In this document: one piece after another, positions 40,775 through 52,523 of the stretch
How positions within the stretch are numbered: the stretch's first letter is position 1
How the letters are laid out: each line of letters begins with the position of its first letter
Origin: Cyanidiococcus yangmingshanensis
Taxonomy: Eukaryota > Rhodophyta > Bangiophyceae > Cyanidiales > Cyanidiaceae
DNA length: 64,000 bases
Assembly (NCBI GenBank): GCA_013995675.1
Contig: VWRR01000013.1
Coordinates: 124,001 to 188,000 of the forward strand
Direction: 5' to 3'
The notes under the pieces: model-generated
What the model saw: the letters and a program-made list of their open reading frames with translations, nothing else
What the model was told of the DNA's origin: nothing
The model's database searches: none
Translations under genes and position numbers: made by a program

Positions 40775-41056
40775 TTAGACGTCGAAGGTCTTTTTCTTCA
40801 CACAATTAAAACTGGAGACAGCTACAGACGTGAAATATGGACTCGATTCCCCAGTCTCTGGCCACAGCTGGCGGAGTTTCTTCGCTTTCATTCGCAAGTT
40901 CGCCCGCCTTTTTTCTGAGACAATATGCGTGGTTTTGCGGCTAGTGTTCAAACGCGCGAACGTCAAATGCATCGGCGCTGGTGTGCTATGTGAAGGTGCC
41001 ACGAGTGGATAAGCAGGATGTTCTTTGATTTGATCCATGCTGTTTAGAGGCATCAA
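40775..41056 (-). CDS. Small basic protein, unrecognised
   Basis: About 92 residues, with an ATG just inside the 5' end (PLNSMDQIKEHPAYPLV). The centre is strongly basic and helical (SEKRRANLRMKAKKLRQLW), suggesting nucleic-acid or ribosome binding, but no family is recognised. It ends 44 bases before the CDF-like gene on the same strand. It could be a genuine short gene or an upstream open frame. Confidence 0.3.
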   Translation of the reverse strand: MMPLNSMDQIKEHPAYPLVAPSHSTPAPMHLTFARLNTSRKTTHIVSEKRRANLRMKAKKLRQLWPETGESSPYFTSVAVSSFNCVKKKTFDV

Positions 41057-41659
41057 GCTAGAATATATTCCAGATGCCTGTTCTTATTGTGCTAGAAGGA
41101 AAACTTTTTTGCATATGAAAAGCAAGAATCATTCGCGGCGCCCTTAATCTTGGCTTAATAGCATCATTTGAAGTCAAACAAAGCTCCTTCGTCGCTCACA
41201 GTCGCTCGAGACAGCGCAGTTTTCTTGGTCGAAAACTCTCAGGAATCTTCTATTTTTTCGATAATGGTCAGTCATCGCCCAAAAATTTTCCAGTATGCAC
41301 AGGCGACAAGTACAAAGCAATGCCTCAGGCGCTTGCCTCACGTTTGAGCCTCTGAAAAGTTCAGTTCTTTTAACTTTCGGAGACGATATAGTTTCATGGA
41401 ACGATACATTCTGGGTTCCAGTCCGTGAAATTTTATGAATATTGTGTCCGAGCATTCTTTGCTGCAAGCACCGACATGAGTAGCGGCTTATCACCTGGGC
41501 TTGCATGTATAAACACTTTATGCGGAAATCTCCATGTCTGAATTCACGCCCTGGTTTATGTTGGTCCACTGCGACGGCGCATGACCACAGAATGTAGTAT
41601 CTGGGCGCTGCACCGCATCTGTCTCATGGCTTTCGAAGGGCTCCATATTGTCTTCCAAG
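41057..41659. other. Spacer, no gene supported
   Basis: Downstream flank of RtcB. A minus-strand frame at 41174-41569 has no motif. Confidence 0.45.
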
Positions 41660-43181
41660 CTAACCCTTGATTACTACGATGGGTCGAAGCTTCACACACT
41701 TGTGACTTATTCCCGCATCGTGGCAGGTATTCACAACTTCTGTGACATCCTTATAGCTTTCTGGTGCCTCTTCAGAAACTAGCTTCGGTGATGCTACTCG
41801 TATGCTTATGCCCTTCTGGTGCAGGTTCTCAAGAACCTGGTGGTAATCCAGTTTTCTTCGACTCTCATTTCGAGATCGGGCTCGCCCAGCGCCGTGACAA
41901 GTGGAGCCAAACGTTTCCATCATTGCTTTTTCGGCTCCGGTAAGCACATAGCTGCAGGTACCCATTGTTCCACCAACGAGAACAGGTTGGCCTATAGACT
42001 GATATGACAGTGGCATTAGAGGGTGGTTTGGAGGAAACGCCCGTGTCGCGCCTTTTCGATGCACAAGAAGCTCCACAGGCCGGCTGTCAACGAGGTGTTC
42101 CTCAAATTTGGCTATATTGTGGGAGACGTCATATACGACATGCATTTCCAGGTCATCTGGGGAGGCATTAAAGACCTTTGCGAATGCTTGTCGAGCCAGA
42201 AACGTCATCGACGACCGATTCACCCATGCGTAATTTGCTGCCGCCGCCATAGCCTGCAATGTAATCCTGACCCTCTTTCGAGTGTATCCGTGCGCATGCA
42301 AGTTGTCGGTCGTTAACCTGAATTCGGTCTCGAGCCATTGCCCGCTCCATCTCAACGAGCGCATCAGTTGCTACCTGATGACCGAGACCACGACTACCAG
42401 AGTGTATCATGACCATAACTTGGCCACATTCTTCGATGCCCATCGTCCTTGCTGCCTGGCTGTCAAAAATCTCCTCAACGATTTGAATTTCCGCATAGTG
42501 GTTACCTGCACCCAACGTTCCGAGCTGCGGTAACCCTCTCTTTTTTGCACGGGCGCTGACCTTTTCGGGATCGGCTTGGAGCATGCGTCCATACTCCTCG
42601 CAGTGCTCTTTGTCTTCGGCCCACGAGTATCCCTCACGCAGCGACCAGTCGATGCCACTTGCGAGGGCCTCATCAAGATCTCGTGGCGTTGTGAAAATGA
42701 TCCCTCTCGAACCAACACCCACAGGCAAATGATCGAACAGTGCTTGGGCAATCTTTTCGCGTAGCGGCTGGAGATCGCGCTCGAATAGATTCGTTCGAAG
42801 AAGCCTCACGCCACAGTTAATATCAAAGCCCACTCCTCCAGGCGAGACGACTGCCTCGGGATCATCGACTCGAAAGGCAGCAACGTTTCCAATGGCGAAA
42901 CCATAACCACTGTGTAGGTCCGGCATTGCGACCGAATAGCCAGTAATGCCCGGAAGGCTCGCAACATTTGCAACTTGTGTCACCGCTGGGAGGAAGCCGC
43001 CAGCGCTTCCACGTTCGCAAGCAACTCGTAACTCCTCGAAGACAAGCTCCTCCAGTACGCTATTCACATAAAACGCACCTTTAACATGCATGTTTGGCAC
43101 AAAACCTTTTTTTATTTCAAACCTTGTATCTGAAACTTTTTCTATGAAATTTTTTTCGTCTAGGTATTGCCGAAACCGCAT
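41660..43181 (-). CDS. RTCB: RtcB-type tRNA-splicing RNA ligase (one frameshift)
   Basis: RtcB (HSPC117) is the GTP- and Mn-dependent 3'-5' RNA ligase joining tRNA exons and, in animals, XBP1 mRNA. ATG 43181 ([16 protein letters not shown]) aligns with the human start, followed by [18 protein letters not shown]. Metal and active-site motifs are present: [58 protein letters not shown], then [13 protein letters not shown] and, near the C-terminus, [14 protein letters not shown] with the guanylylated His, and [12 protein letters not shown] at the end. The frame shifts at 42253-42254 (plus strand CC): one surplus base between QDYIA and AMAAAAN. Red algae with intron-rich tRNA genes depend on such a ligase. 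Confidence 0.95.
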
Positions 43182-44155
43182 TTTTTCGAGGGTATCGGTT
43201 CGTAGCAAGTCTCCAGCAGTACAAAGCAGATCTCAAATTTTCTGGTTACGTCCCGTCGTCCGAATTCCGTGCGATGCAAAGTTCCGTTCGCCGCAGCGCC
43301 ACCGAGGCATTCGATAGTCTCACTAGGATGAACTTCTTCGCGATCTTCAGTTGAATTCAAACATCCTTGCAAAGAAAAACAGTGTGCACACTCTTCATAT
43401 TCACGTTTCCCCTGGATCATAGATTCGCTCCTGTAAATCGAAAAGTGGCTGGAGCTGGGATTTGTTCTTGTTAGCTCGTTCATCACTGATATCAAAGTTC
43501 GGTTGTTTTTCAAAGGATTTTCTCCTATTGACTTCCAACACGCTAAAATGAGGGCCTGATCGAAGATTAGCGTTATGAAAACGGATCCAGCTCCAGGTTC
43601 CCTTCCTTCACATGATTCCCTTCGTCCAGAAGCCTATGGGCTCAACCTCCGCAGATAATCACGAGATCGCTTCTTTACAGTTAGGAAAAATGGAAATTCA
43701 TTTCGAACATGACAAATTTACCCAGATTCGTCACAAGCAGAGTTACATGCTCGGGGTTTGGGCCACTGGAGGTTGATCCATATCGCGGGTTGCCCTTAAC
43801 TGCGCCCAGTCCACGTGATGTGAAGGGGAGCGTACACGGAGGCTGCGTCCACGAGCGCACGAAGGTTTTGACAGACACACTTTACAAGGCGACAGTGCGC
43901 ACGTCTGTCTCAGTTTGCGACAGTTTTCGGTCCAACCCAGATACTGAGGTATGCGCATGCGCTATTCGGAGGCAAACTGTGATGCTATGCCAATATCCCT
44001 CAGCGCGATCTCGCTGGGCCAGAGAAGAGAGCGCGATTCTTGCGGTGCAAATATTTCTTTTTCGAAACAATGAATATCTCTGACAACTTCGAGCATCTAT
44101 ACGCGCACGATTCTATCATGAATAGAGTCTACGCAGTGTGCTCCTGTGCCCCTCT
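43182..44155. other. Spacer between m-AAA 3' end and RtcB start; two doubtful frames
   Basis: A minus-strand frame (ATG about 43480, to 43160) contains ECAHCFSLQGCLNS, a possible zinc pair, but overlaps the RtcB start. A plus-strand frame with ATG 43709 (124 residues, to 44083) has no motif. Neither is called. Confidence 0.35.
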
Positions 44156-46929
44156 TCATGCAAGCTCGGGCATCAAGCTGGGTGGAATTCCACCAGACTC
44201 GCCTTCTCGTTCGCTCCCTCTGGAATCAGAATCATGCGGTGGCTTGGGTGATGTGTCCTTCGGATCTTCTACGTCTCGAGAATTCCGGGCCTGCGCAGGC
44301 TCTAGACTGGCGCGCTTGCGACGAGCGCTCTCAAATGCCGAAACAACCGAATCGTAATCTACCGGTTTTCCAAACGGTCGCGGTCCCAACGTTGCAGCGA
44401 GATCGTTCTCTCGAACGACCTCCTTCGAGAGAAGTATTTGGGCAAGATTTTTCAATTCGTTCAAATGCGAACGAAGAAGCTCCTCGCAGCGGACATAAGC
44501 CTGATCTACCATCGCTCTCGCTTCTGCATCAATGATTTCAGCTGTTTCTTCCGAGAACGGTTTTTGAAATTGACTTTCATTATCTCCATCAGAGCCAAAT
44601 GAGATGGTACCCACACGCTTAGACATTCCAAAGCGAGTGATGGCAGCGTAAACGAGGCGCGTGACTCGTTCAAGATCGTCTTGTGCGCCGGTTGTGATTC
44701 TACCGAAAACCAGCTTTTCCGCTGCCCTCCCACCGAGTGCAACAACGAGGAAATCTTCAAGCTCTTCTCTCGTTTGCAGGAAACGGTCTCTTGGCAAGTA
44801 CTGAGCGAAGCCAAGTGCCGCAGAGCCCCTTGGTACGATTGAGACTTTGAGAAGAGGATCTGCATGTTTTGTGAACCATGAGGCCACAGCGTGGCCAGCT
44901 TCATGATGCGCAACAATCTCTCGCTCCTCCGGAAGCACCGCCAGGTTCTTTTTCTCTAACCCGCCAATAACGCGGTCGATTGCTGCCTCGAAATCCTCAA
45001 GTCCGACCGCGTCCTTATTTGCACGGGCTGCAATCAAGGCAGCCTCGTTGCATGAATTGGCAATATCCGCTCCAGCGAATCCGGGCGTGAGTGCTGCGAG
45101 CCTCTTGGCCACATCATCGAGGGAAACAGCATCAGGCGCAATGCGAATCTTTCGCAAGTGCACCTTATATATTTCGTACCGACCTCTGATGTCCGGCTTG
45201 TCGATGTTAATGCGCCGATCAAATCGGCCCGGCCGTAAAAGCGCCCTGTCGAGAATATCCACTCTATTCGTCCCTGCGAGAACAACGATTCCTTCTTGGG
45301 AAGAAAACCCATCCATTTCCACAAGCAGAGCATTCAAGGTGTTTTCACGTTCATCGTTGCCGCCACCAAAGCCACCGCGACCACGCGCTCGCCCAACAGC
45401 GTCGATCTCATCAATGAAGACGATACAGGGTGCATTCTGCCGTGCCTGCGCGAACAGATCCCTTACACGGGACGGTCCAATTCCGACGAACATTTCTATG
45501 AAATCTGACCCAGACATAGAGAAGAACGGCACGTCAGCCTCGCCAGCAACAGCCTTGGCCAGCAAGGGTCTTGCCTGTTCCAGGAGGCCCAACCAGGAGT
45601 GCGCCTTTCGGAATCTTTGCTCCCAAGTCCCTGTATTTTTTGGGATCCCTTAAAAAATCAACGAGCTCCATGACCTCCATTTTTGCTTCATCGAGGCCTG
45701 CCACATCCGCGAAACTTACCCGGTCGCTTCCTTTTGAGCCTTTCTTGATAATTGTGGGATTCGCTTTTCCGACTTGAAATATATTTCTCGCGGCACCGCC
45801 TGGACCCGATAATGTTGTAAAGGAGTTGCGGAATAATATGTAACCCAAACCGAGAATCACTAGTGTTGGCAAGAGTTTCAGAAGCTCACCGAAGATGCCA
45901 ACATCATCCGAGCGGTAAACAATTGGAACCGGTTCGATACCAAGGGCCTTTTCTGCTTGTTCCATTTTTCTCTCGAAGGATTCCACGGAGCCAATCATGA
46001 AAAAGTATGCCATGCCTGATCGAGCGGGCTTTCGGGCGTCAGCACCAGATGTGACATGTTCGAACTCACGTTGAGGGTGGCGAGGCTTGGACCCAACCTC
46101 GTAGGCAACTTGGTCATCTTCTGTTCCCTGCTGCTGATCTCGTCTTTCCCATGAGCTTGTGAGGTCAATTTGATTCCTTTCGCCAGCACTTTTTTCAGGT
46201 TCGGCTTGATCTTCAATGGATTCTCTGTTTGTTGACTTGCCTGAGTTAAGGTCAGATTTGAGATACACATATGCAGTTTGGCGGTTCACGACCTCTACAT
46301 GGTCTACAAGACCTGGCTCCAGCAGATCTCTTACAAACTGCTGAAAGTTGATTTCGCGCCGGAAACCGGATTCCCCGGTCGCACCGCTTCCCAGAGCCGC
46401 TCGCGTTCAATGCATAAAAAATTCCGCCAGCTAGCAGTAGCTGAAAGAGCCAACTAAGGTCGAACGGCTCTTTTGGCCCGCCGCTCGTGGACTCTGACTT
46501 GGTTTCTTTTGAGCTATCCGTTTGAAAGCTTTCTCGCTCAGGAGAACTCCAATCCTTTTCCTCTCGATCTGCCTTCCTTCCTGACTCGTGTTCTGCGCTG
46601 TGATCCTGAGTTTCTTGCCGCCGGGGCGCTGCGGAGGACCCCTTTTCAAAACGGCCAAAACCTCGATATTCGTTGAGTGAACCAGCTTTGCCAGTCCAGA
46701 CTGATAAGCGATTCGCCTTGAGGCACACGCCGAACAAACCTAAAAACTTTGAAAAGCTGTCGTGGTGTTGCCCTCGGGGAGCAAACCGGTTACGGAAAAC
46801 GTCAGGGGGCAAGGCCTGGCGTCTCCAGAAAGCAGCTAACGTGCTCGACGCTCTTCCGAGAGCAAGAGGTCCGTAGCGTCCACCTAACTGCGTGAACAGA
46901 CATAAACCTCGGAGACCTAGTTCACTCAT
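44156..46929 (-). CDS. AFG3: Mitochondrial m-AAA protease, FtsH/AFG3 family (two frameshifts)
   Basis: This membrane-anchored ATP-dependent zinc metalloprotease of the mitochondrial inner membrane handles quality control and ribosome assembly. ATG 46929 starts an Arg-rich presequence ([20 protein letters not shown]). Helix 1 is [29 protein letters not shown] is the AFG3-type intermembrane domain, and helix 2 is [18 protein letters not shown]. The AAA module has [31 protein letters not shown] and RPGRFDR. The protease site is HHEAGHA with the downstream acidic ligand region. [18 protein letters not shown] is typical of m-AAA rather than plastid FtsH. Shifts: one surplus base at 45563 (inside KTLLAKAV) and one near 46395 (before [10 protein letters not shown]). 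The C-terminal tail is polar. Confidence 0.93.
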
Positions 46930-47625
46930 ATGAAGAACATAACAGCCCCGGACTCACCTCTTGTTGCGGTCCGAAAAGTGCTCGTAGTGCAGAACTCGAG
47001 AATGCCAATATTTTTCTGGAGCTGTCAATCACTTGCGAGGATGTGAGGCCATTTATGTCCAACTTCAAAATCTCAATATTCATCGATGTTACAGACCCAT
47101 GAGCACGTCGAAGCAACAAATTTGGTCTCTCCTGTAAGCAAATTACTGGAACTACGACTCCGCTCGATGCCCTTTTCATTTTTGATAACCTCTGGCGGGG
47201 CTGACCACGCAACATTTTTCGAAGAGTGACTTGAGAACCAGGTGTTGAAATTTATTGTAGTTCTCCCAATGCCCACGCACACAGAGGGACGTTATTGGAG
47301 ACCTTGCAGCACAAGGGTCGATGAATTCAAAGCTTCTATCAGCGCCTCTGCGTTTGAAAATGGTACTAGAAAAAGCTGTGTCTAAACTTGAAGACAGAAG
47401 CGCTGCGCGAGTTTCCCATTTGTATTTTTTTTGCTGAGCGAACTCATGCTCTCCAAAGAAAGGCTCAGATTAAGATTTAATGGGCTCTTCAACTGGCACT
47501 GCTACAGTTGCATAGCGAGTGAATTGGTTTGCCAGTCTCGTGCCATGGCAAACAGCGCCGCTCCCCACGGTTCCATGCTTGACCGAAGCCACCATGCAAC
47601 AGCACTCATCACGAAAATTCGGATA
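46930..47625. other. Spacer upstream of the m-AAA gene
   Basis: It holds the m-AAA promoter and the 3' flank of the M20 peptidase gene. Short minus-strand frames (46922-47215) are not recognised. Confidence 0.45.
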
Positions 47626-49315
47626 TCATCTCGTGACGTTGGATTTGGAGGCATCAAGTATGAGCGCAATATAGAAACGGACCATTTTTTCATAGGTGCC
47701 AACATGAATGCGCTCGTTCGTGGAATGTATACGCTTAAAGTCATCGTTTCCATCAAGAAAGATGGGCCCGAAGCGATAATGACGCTTGCCAACGCCATTC
47801 GAGATGTACCACTTGGAGTCCGTGCCACCTAGCCACTCGAAAGGTGCACTAATTGTTTCTAAACCGTAAGCCAACGCGACATAACGTTGAATCTTACGGA
47901 AATACTCATCCAGTTTGGAAACAGGGGACGGCGGTTCACAGCTGCCGTGCTCTCTCACATGAATATGGAAAAGCTTGTTCCGTAAGCTAGGTGTATGTCG
48001 AATGATATTTTTCACAAATTCTGTGGCGTTTTTCATATTCGAATTCGTTCTCCAGCTTTGCAGTAACGATACTGAACCAGGGATCACATTTTGAGCTACG
48101 CCACCGCGAATCATGGTGAATGCAAAAGTGGAACCCATCTGCGCCATCCATTCATCACTTCTCTCAGCCAGCATACGAAGCAGACTAGAAAAAAGTCTCG
48201 CGTTGCTCGCAATGAAACGCGAAGGATAACGCAAGTGCGGGGCTAGATAGTCGATAAGATCTGAGACTGGCGGATTGATGCTTCGCGGCAGTCGCGCGCT
48301 TCCGACCGCGAGAACAAGGCGTGATGCCTGGTCAATGACTGTCCCGAATTTCGATGGAATGGAAGAGTGCCCGCCGCGACTTGTTATTGTGATGTTCAGA
48401 GCACACCAGCCCTTTTCTGAGACCCCAATGAGGGCCACCGGGCGCGAAATACCGGGCAGGACATTTCGGGTCACAGAGCCGCCCTCGTCAAGGCAGTATT
48501 CTGGGTTAATGTTTCGTTGCTTGAGCTCCGAGGCCAGCTGCCCAGCGCCGAGGCGACCGCCAACCTCTTCGTCGTGACCAAAGGCAAGTATGATTGTGCG
48601 TTCCGGGCGGAAATCCTTTCCGTAGAAGCGGAGTAGAGTTTCTACGGCCTCAAGTGGGCCTGCGGCAGTTGCTTTCGTGTCCAACGCTCCCCGACCGTAC
48701 AAGTAACCTGTGGATTCATCTAGAAACCCCGAGAAAGGATGATAATGCCATAATGGAATGTCGCCGGGTGCTACAGGGACAACGTCCAGATGAGATATGA
48801 GCAAAATCGGATCAAGTGTCGGATTCTTTCCCTTCCAAGTAATTAAAAGGGAGAGGTTGCGGCCAACAAGCTCCCAGTTCAAAAAACAGGCTTGCCAGTG
48901 GGAAACCTTCGCTGCCTCGCAGAAAACGAATGAGGCCGTCAACGCTTCTTCGGTCTTCAAGATGGTCTGGCATGTCTCGTCTTGATACCGTTGGAAAGCT
49001 TAATAACCGACCGAGGCGGTGCGCAGCAGTATACTTGTCAAACTCTTTTTGCACTACCTCAGCGACCCTCAACTGTAGTGGCGCTATCTCAGACTCGGAT
49101 ACAAGCGCTTTGTGTTTGGAGAGATTCGTCTTTCTGCTTTGAAATAGCAGCAAGAGCGCAAAAACAGCCCCGAGAAACGCCGCGATGGATAGCAGGGAAC
49201 GGCATTTTCTTCGCCTGCTTCCGCTGCGGTGTCGAGTATTGGCATCCGTTTTTAACTCTTGGGCACCCTGCACCGCTCTAGAGGCGCGCCTTTGTTTCAT
49301 GGAGAAGCGTCGCAT
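47626..49315 (-). CDS. M20 metallopeptidase, carboxypeptidase S / PM20D1-like (one frameshift)
   Basis: A di-zinc aminoacylase/carboxypeptidase, by homology with yeast vacuolar CPS1 and animal PM20D1. ATG 49315 begins a basic cytosolic tail, then a signal anchor LLSIAAFLGAVFALLLLF (about residues 41-58), so it is type II. Zinc-site motifs: LLISHLDVVPVAPGD, YGRGALDTKATAAGPLEAVE and GHDEEVGGRLGA (catalytic Glu). The dimerisation lid includes RGGHSSIPSKFGTVIDQ, and the C-terminal His lies near RIHSTNERI. The frame shifts in the A6 run at 48881-48886 (plus strand): five instead of six bases join FPLASLF to LNWELVGRNLSLL. Likely vacuolar or secretory lumen. Confidence 0.9.
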
Positions 49316-49758
49316 GCGTGCGAGCGAAACTCTACTTCTTGTTACCTTTGCGAAAAGATCGCTTAGACGATACGAGTTGAGTTTTCACTAGAGCACGAGG
49401 CGATACTCCTTAAGGTTAGAAGGCCCGCTTCTCAAGTGGCGCAGGAGCGTGTGTTATGCTTTTGTTTGAAGAGACCAAAACGGCATGTTGGCCGAAGTGA
49501 ATCCAGCTCGGAGCAGTTGCGCGAGACTTCGCATGAGGCGATATCGGCCGGGAAAGTGTCCACTCACGGTACGTCAACATAAGCGGTAATCTGCAGGTTT
49601 TCAGTACGTTGCAAGTGAGTTTAGAGTTACTTTGAGACCAAAAGTGATCGGAATATTTTTCACGCAGGAATCTATTGCGTAAAGCGTAGCGTTATCTCTA
49701 ACTTACTGAGCTGTAAGTGTGTGCCCTCAGAACCTTTTCAGGGCTTCGTTTGCTCGAA
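49316..49758. promoter_or_regulatory. Divergent spacer M20 peptidase / CHI-like gene
   Basis: About 440 bases with both promoters and leaders. GTAAGT followed 10 bases later by CAG near 49713-49730 looks like splice signals, but the interval is far too short for an intron. Confidence 0.4.
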
Positions 49759-50826
49759 ATGATCGGGAGGCTAATTGGGCTAGAACGAAGTGCTTTTGGA
49801 ACTCGCCTCGACTGGAAAAAGATCTGGTTCTTTGGTATAACTCGGAGAACTTTTGGCGTCAATGACTTTAGGCTGGCGACTCCGAGCGCACAAAAACTCG
49901 GAACCGGTCCCCGACTTTCGACGAAGCCTCAGTTCGGACCCGCAACGTTGGCCATCCGAGTGGAGCACGGCCGTGTCGACCCGAAGTGCACGTCTGCTCA
50001 GTCTTCTCAGGTTTCTTCGTGTTCTTGCAAAAACAACGGAGCTACGAGTGGTGGTTTACTTCTTCTCTTCGGTCTCAGTACCCTCGCTGTAGGTTTTTCG
50101 GGAGAAAAAGCTGTTTGCGAGCTGCAGAACACGGACAGAGCCTCACAAAACTGGGGGGCGCCTTCAAATGCTCTAGAACGAACAATTGAACATAGCGAGA
50201 AGATTGGATCTGGCGATACAACAGCACTCATGCAAGGGAAAGAGTCGTTTCAGGAAGCTCTTCGCCCATCACACGAGGTTTTTATCGGGTCCGGTGTGCG
50301 GCTGATGTTGGGGTTAGTTCGGGTCTATTATGTTGGACTGTACGTGGATCCAGTCGGAGCCAGGAAGATGCTTCTTCCGGAATACCAGGGTAGGGACTCA
50401 AGCTCGATATGCTCAGATGCTGAGTTCTGGAAGCTATTTCGGAGTTTTCGGCACTCGCTCGTCATGCATGTGATACGAAGCGTTGACGCAAAACATGTGG
50501 TGCAGGGCCTTGAACGTGGAATTTCAAGACGATTACGATACGCGAAAAACAAGTTGCATATGTCTGACGACCGGCCGAAACTTGCGGAACTGAAAAGCTA
50601 TCTACTAAGCTTAGGACAGATCCCAGAGAACTCCCAGATTCGCTTTGCAATCCTTGACGATGGTAACAGCCTGCTCATTGAATTGAATTCCGATGTTGTT
50701 GGTTACGTGGAATCTTGTCCAGCGCTCTGTTATGCCATTGACGATGTGTTTCTGGGTGTGAAACCTGTGAGTCCGGATGCGAAGCAGAGCTTTTGCGTCG
50801 GTATGGAATCTATTGTGCAACTATAA
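49759..50826 (+). CDS. Chalcone-isomerase-fold protein, mitochondrial AIM18/AIM46-like
   Basis: The C-terminal 190 residues follow the CHI fold: IGSGVRLMLGLVRVYYVGLYVDP (first strands and helix), then LVMHVIRSVDAKHVVQGLERG and ELNSDVVGYVESCPALCYAI DDVFLG. The N-terminus (MIGRLIGLERSAFGTRL) is Arg-rich without acidic clusters, and a hydrophobic helix GLLLLFGLSTLAVGFSG lies about residue 100. This is the layout of yeast Aim18/Aim46, which are mitochondrial inner-membrane CHI-domain proteins without isomerase activity. Plant-type catalytic residues cannot be confirmed by eye. ATG 49759 was chosen because the frame upstream begins only with GTG. The gene is intact, 355 residues. Confidence 0.75.
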   Translation: MIGRLIGLERSAFGTRLDWKKIWFFGITRRTFGVNDFRLATPSAQKLGTGPRLSTKPQFGPATLAIRVEHGRVDPKCTSAQSSQVSSCSCKNNGATSGGLLLLFGLSTLAVGFSGEKAVCELQNTDRASQNWGAPSNALERTIEHSEKIGSGDTTALMQGKESFQEALRPSHEVFIGSGVRLMLGLVRVYYVGLYVDPVGARKMLLPEYQGRDSSSICSDAEFWKLFRSFRHSLVMHVIRSVDAKHVVQGLERGISRRLRYAKNKLHMSDDRPKLAELKSYLLSLGQIPENSQIRFAILDDGNSLLIELNSDVVGYVESCPALCYAIDDVFLGVKPVSPDAKQSFCVGMESIVQL

Positions 50827-51460
50827 AGAACGAATTTTAGAATCTTCTGATGACATTAGCGAGTCTCCGGCAGTTTTCGATGCAACGGGTGCACGCAAAG
50901 ATTCTCATCAATCTCATCGAAATTTCTGACGCGCTCACAGGTAGAGCACGCCGATAGCTCTCGGCGCGCACGAGAGCGGAATTCCCGGAACAGCAGAATA
51001 TTACCTGGCATGATTCGGGTATCATTTCTTGCAGCTTGATGGGTAATCGTGAAACAGCACCCCTAAGGTCCCCGAATCATGATGGAGAGCAGTCGAAGAA
51101 TCCATCTCGGAGTATCGCCAGCCTCAACGCAGTCTCGGAGCCCGTTTCTATGTATACTCAGTTTTTTCCTCGGATCTTCAAATGCTTTGTATTCTTCGCA
51201 TGCTCTCCGTGAATTCGCTCGCCGAATCCAACTCTGATCAAGTTCTAGTCAGATCATGGAGAGAGCGCCACTTTCACGCAATTCTCGACAAATGCCTTCC
51301 ATGCATGACCAAAGGCGTCTCTGGTGAACAAGGCAAAAAATTTTGTGTGGCGAACCAGATGCTCCTTAGTCGAGAAAAATTCACAGGGTCATTGAGATTT
51401 CTCAGAAGACACTCTAACTCGCAGGAGAGAGTTCTCTAGTGTGAAGTGCACTCAAGTCTC
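50827..51460. other. Spacer, no gene supported
   Basis: Short frames only (51182-51439 +, no domain). 3' flank of the CHI-like gene. Confidence 0.45.
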
Positions 51461-51923
51461 TTACAGTCCAACATGCGGCATGACTCTTATGAAAAGCCGT
51501 TTCGAAGCTTCTCGAGATCCCACGAAAAATAACCGACGCTCTTCCGCGCCCTTGTGCTCAAATAACGCATTCGAGGGATCTATTGCACCTGCGCAGGCAA
51601 TCTCCTCATCAGGTATCCTGAAACTCATGCATACCGCTTTGATCAGATCAAGACACGGTAGATTGTTTGGTGGCCTTCTCAAGAGCTCATAGCTTGTGAG
51701 CTGATGATGCTTCCCACGGAGGCCTATTCTCGGAGCCACCAAAAGTTGCAAAGTTTTCATCACGGACGGAGACATGCACATATTGCTCGAGTTGAGCTGC
51801 AAGAGAGTAAAATACGCTGTTTTCTTGTGGTAGAAGATAACTCAGGCGTGGTTTCCTTCTTTTTGATTCTTCTTCTTCAAACTGTCTCGCAAATTTTCTC
51901 TCAAGCGAGGCAGATTTTTGCAT
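51461..51923 (-). CDS. Possible small gene of about 150 residues, frameshifted, unrecognised
   Basis: ATG 51923 opens MQKSASLERKFARQFEEEES, a charged helix, then LSYLLPQENSVFYSLAAQLE and QYVHVSVRDENFATF. The neighbouring frame continues with YELLRRPPNNLPCLDLIKAV and DEEIACAGAIDPSNALFEHK, ending RLFIRVMPHVGL at 51461. The two frames overlap at 51687-51802, so a single base shift like those in nearby genes would give one product. Composition is protein-like throughout. I recognise no family, and nothing around it suggests a role. Confidence 0.35.
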
Positions 51924-52523
51924 TCGGTACTCGAAATAATGAAGTGGGAGTTATCCACAAATAAAATTCTAACTTATGGCCCTTCTGTCTCGAGAAAAAA
52001 ATCACTCTGGACAGGGAAGAGGCTGCATAGAGCAGAACCTACTAGCTTCTTTGATTCCAGCATCATCCAAAGCTCCGAACAGTCAATGATCACAGCGGAG
52101 CCTCTTCATCGAGAGCATGTTTTCATACCATGACTGTGGAATCATTTTATTTATACAGTCGGACAAATGCATAAATGAGCAGTCTGATTATTTTACCCGT
52201 TACAATAAACTGCGGCGAGTCCTCGCAACAGAAGGGCCCGTGATACTTTCGACAGAAATTATGGGTCTGTCGACGTATGGTATCGCTTGCCAGAGAACAT
52301 TGCGTATCCTTTAGACCGACGCCAGTGGTTGGGCAAACCTGATCCGCAGGCTTTAGTGTCTAGTTGTTCCTCGAAGCTAGCGCAGTGGAAATCCCTCCCC
52401 GTAAAATACTGGTAAGATCCAGAGTTGTTTACGCAAACAGTTCTCGTTCTTCATTCAGTACCGGGTTCAAGCTCTCCCTCTAGCTTGATGAAACTTTGTC
52501 CAACGTAGCAGTAAGAAGTGGGG
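51924..52523. other. Spacer upstream of RAD51-paralogue gene
   Basis: Contains the presumed promoter of the RAD51 paralogue and of the small minus-strand gene. No motif identified. Confidence 0.4.

Noticed and set aside
43160-43480. Minus-strand frame with a CAHC pair upstream of RtcB
   Set aside because: It overlaps the well-supported RtcB start, and the cysteines match no zinc-finger spacing.
49713-49730. GTAAGT...CAG splice-like pair upstream of the CHI-like gene
   Set aside because: The interval is under 20 bases, too short for any spliceosomal intron.
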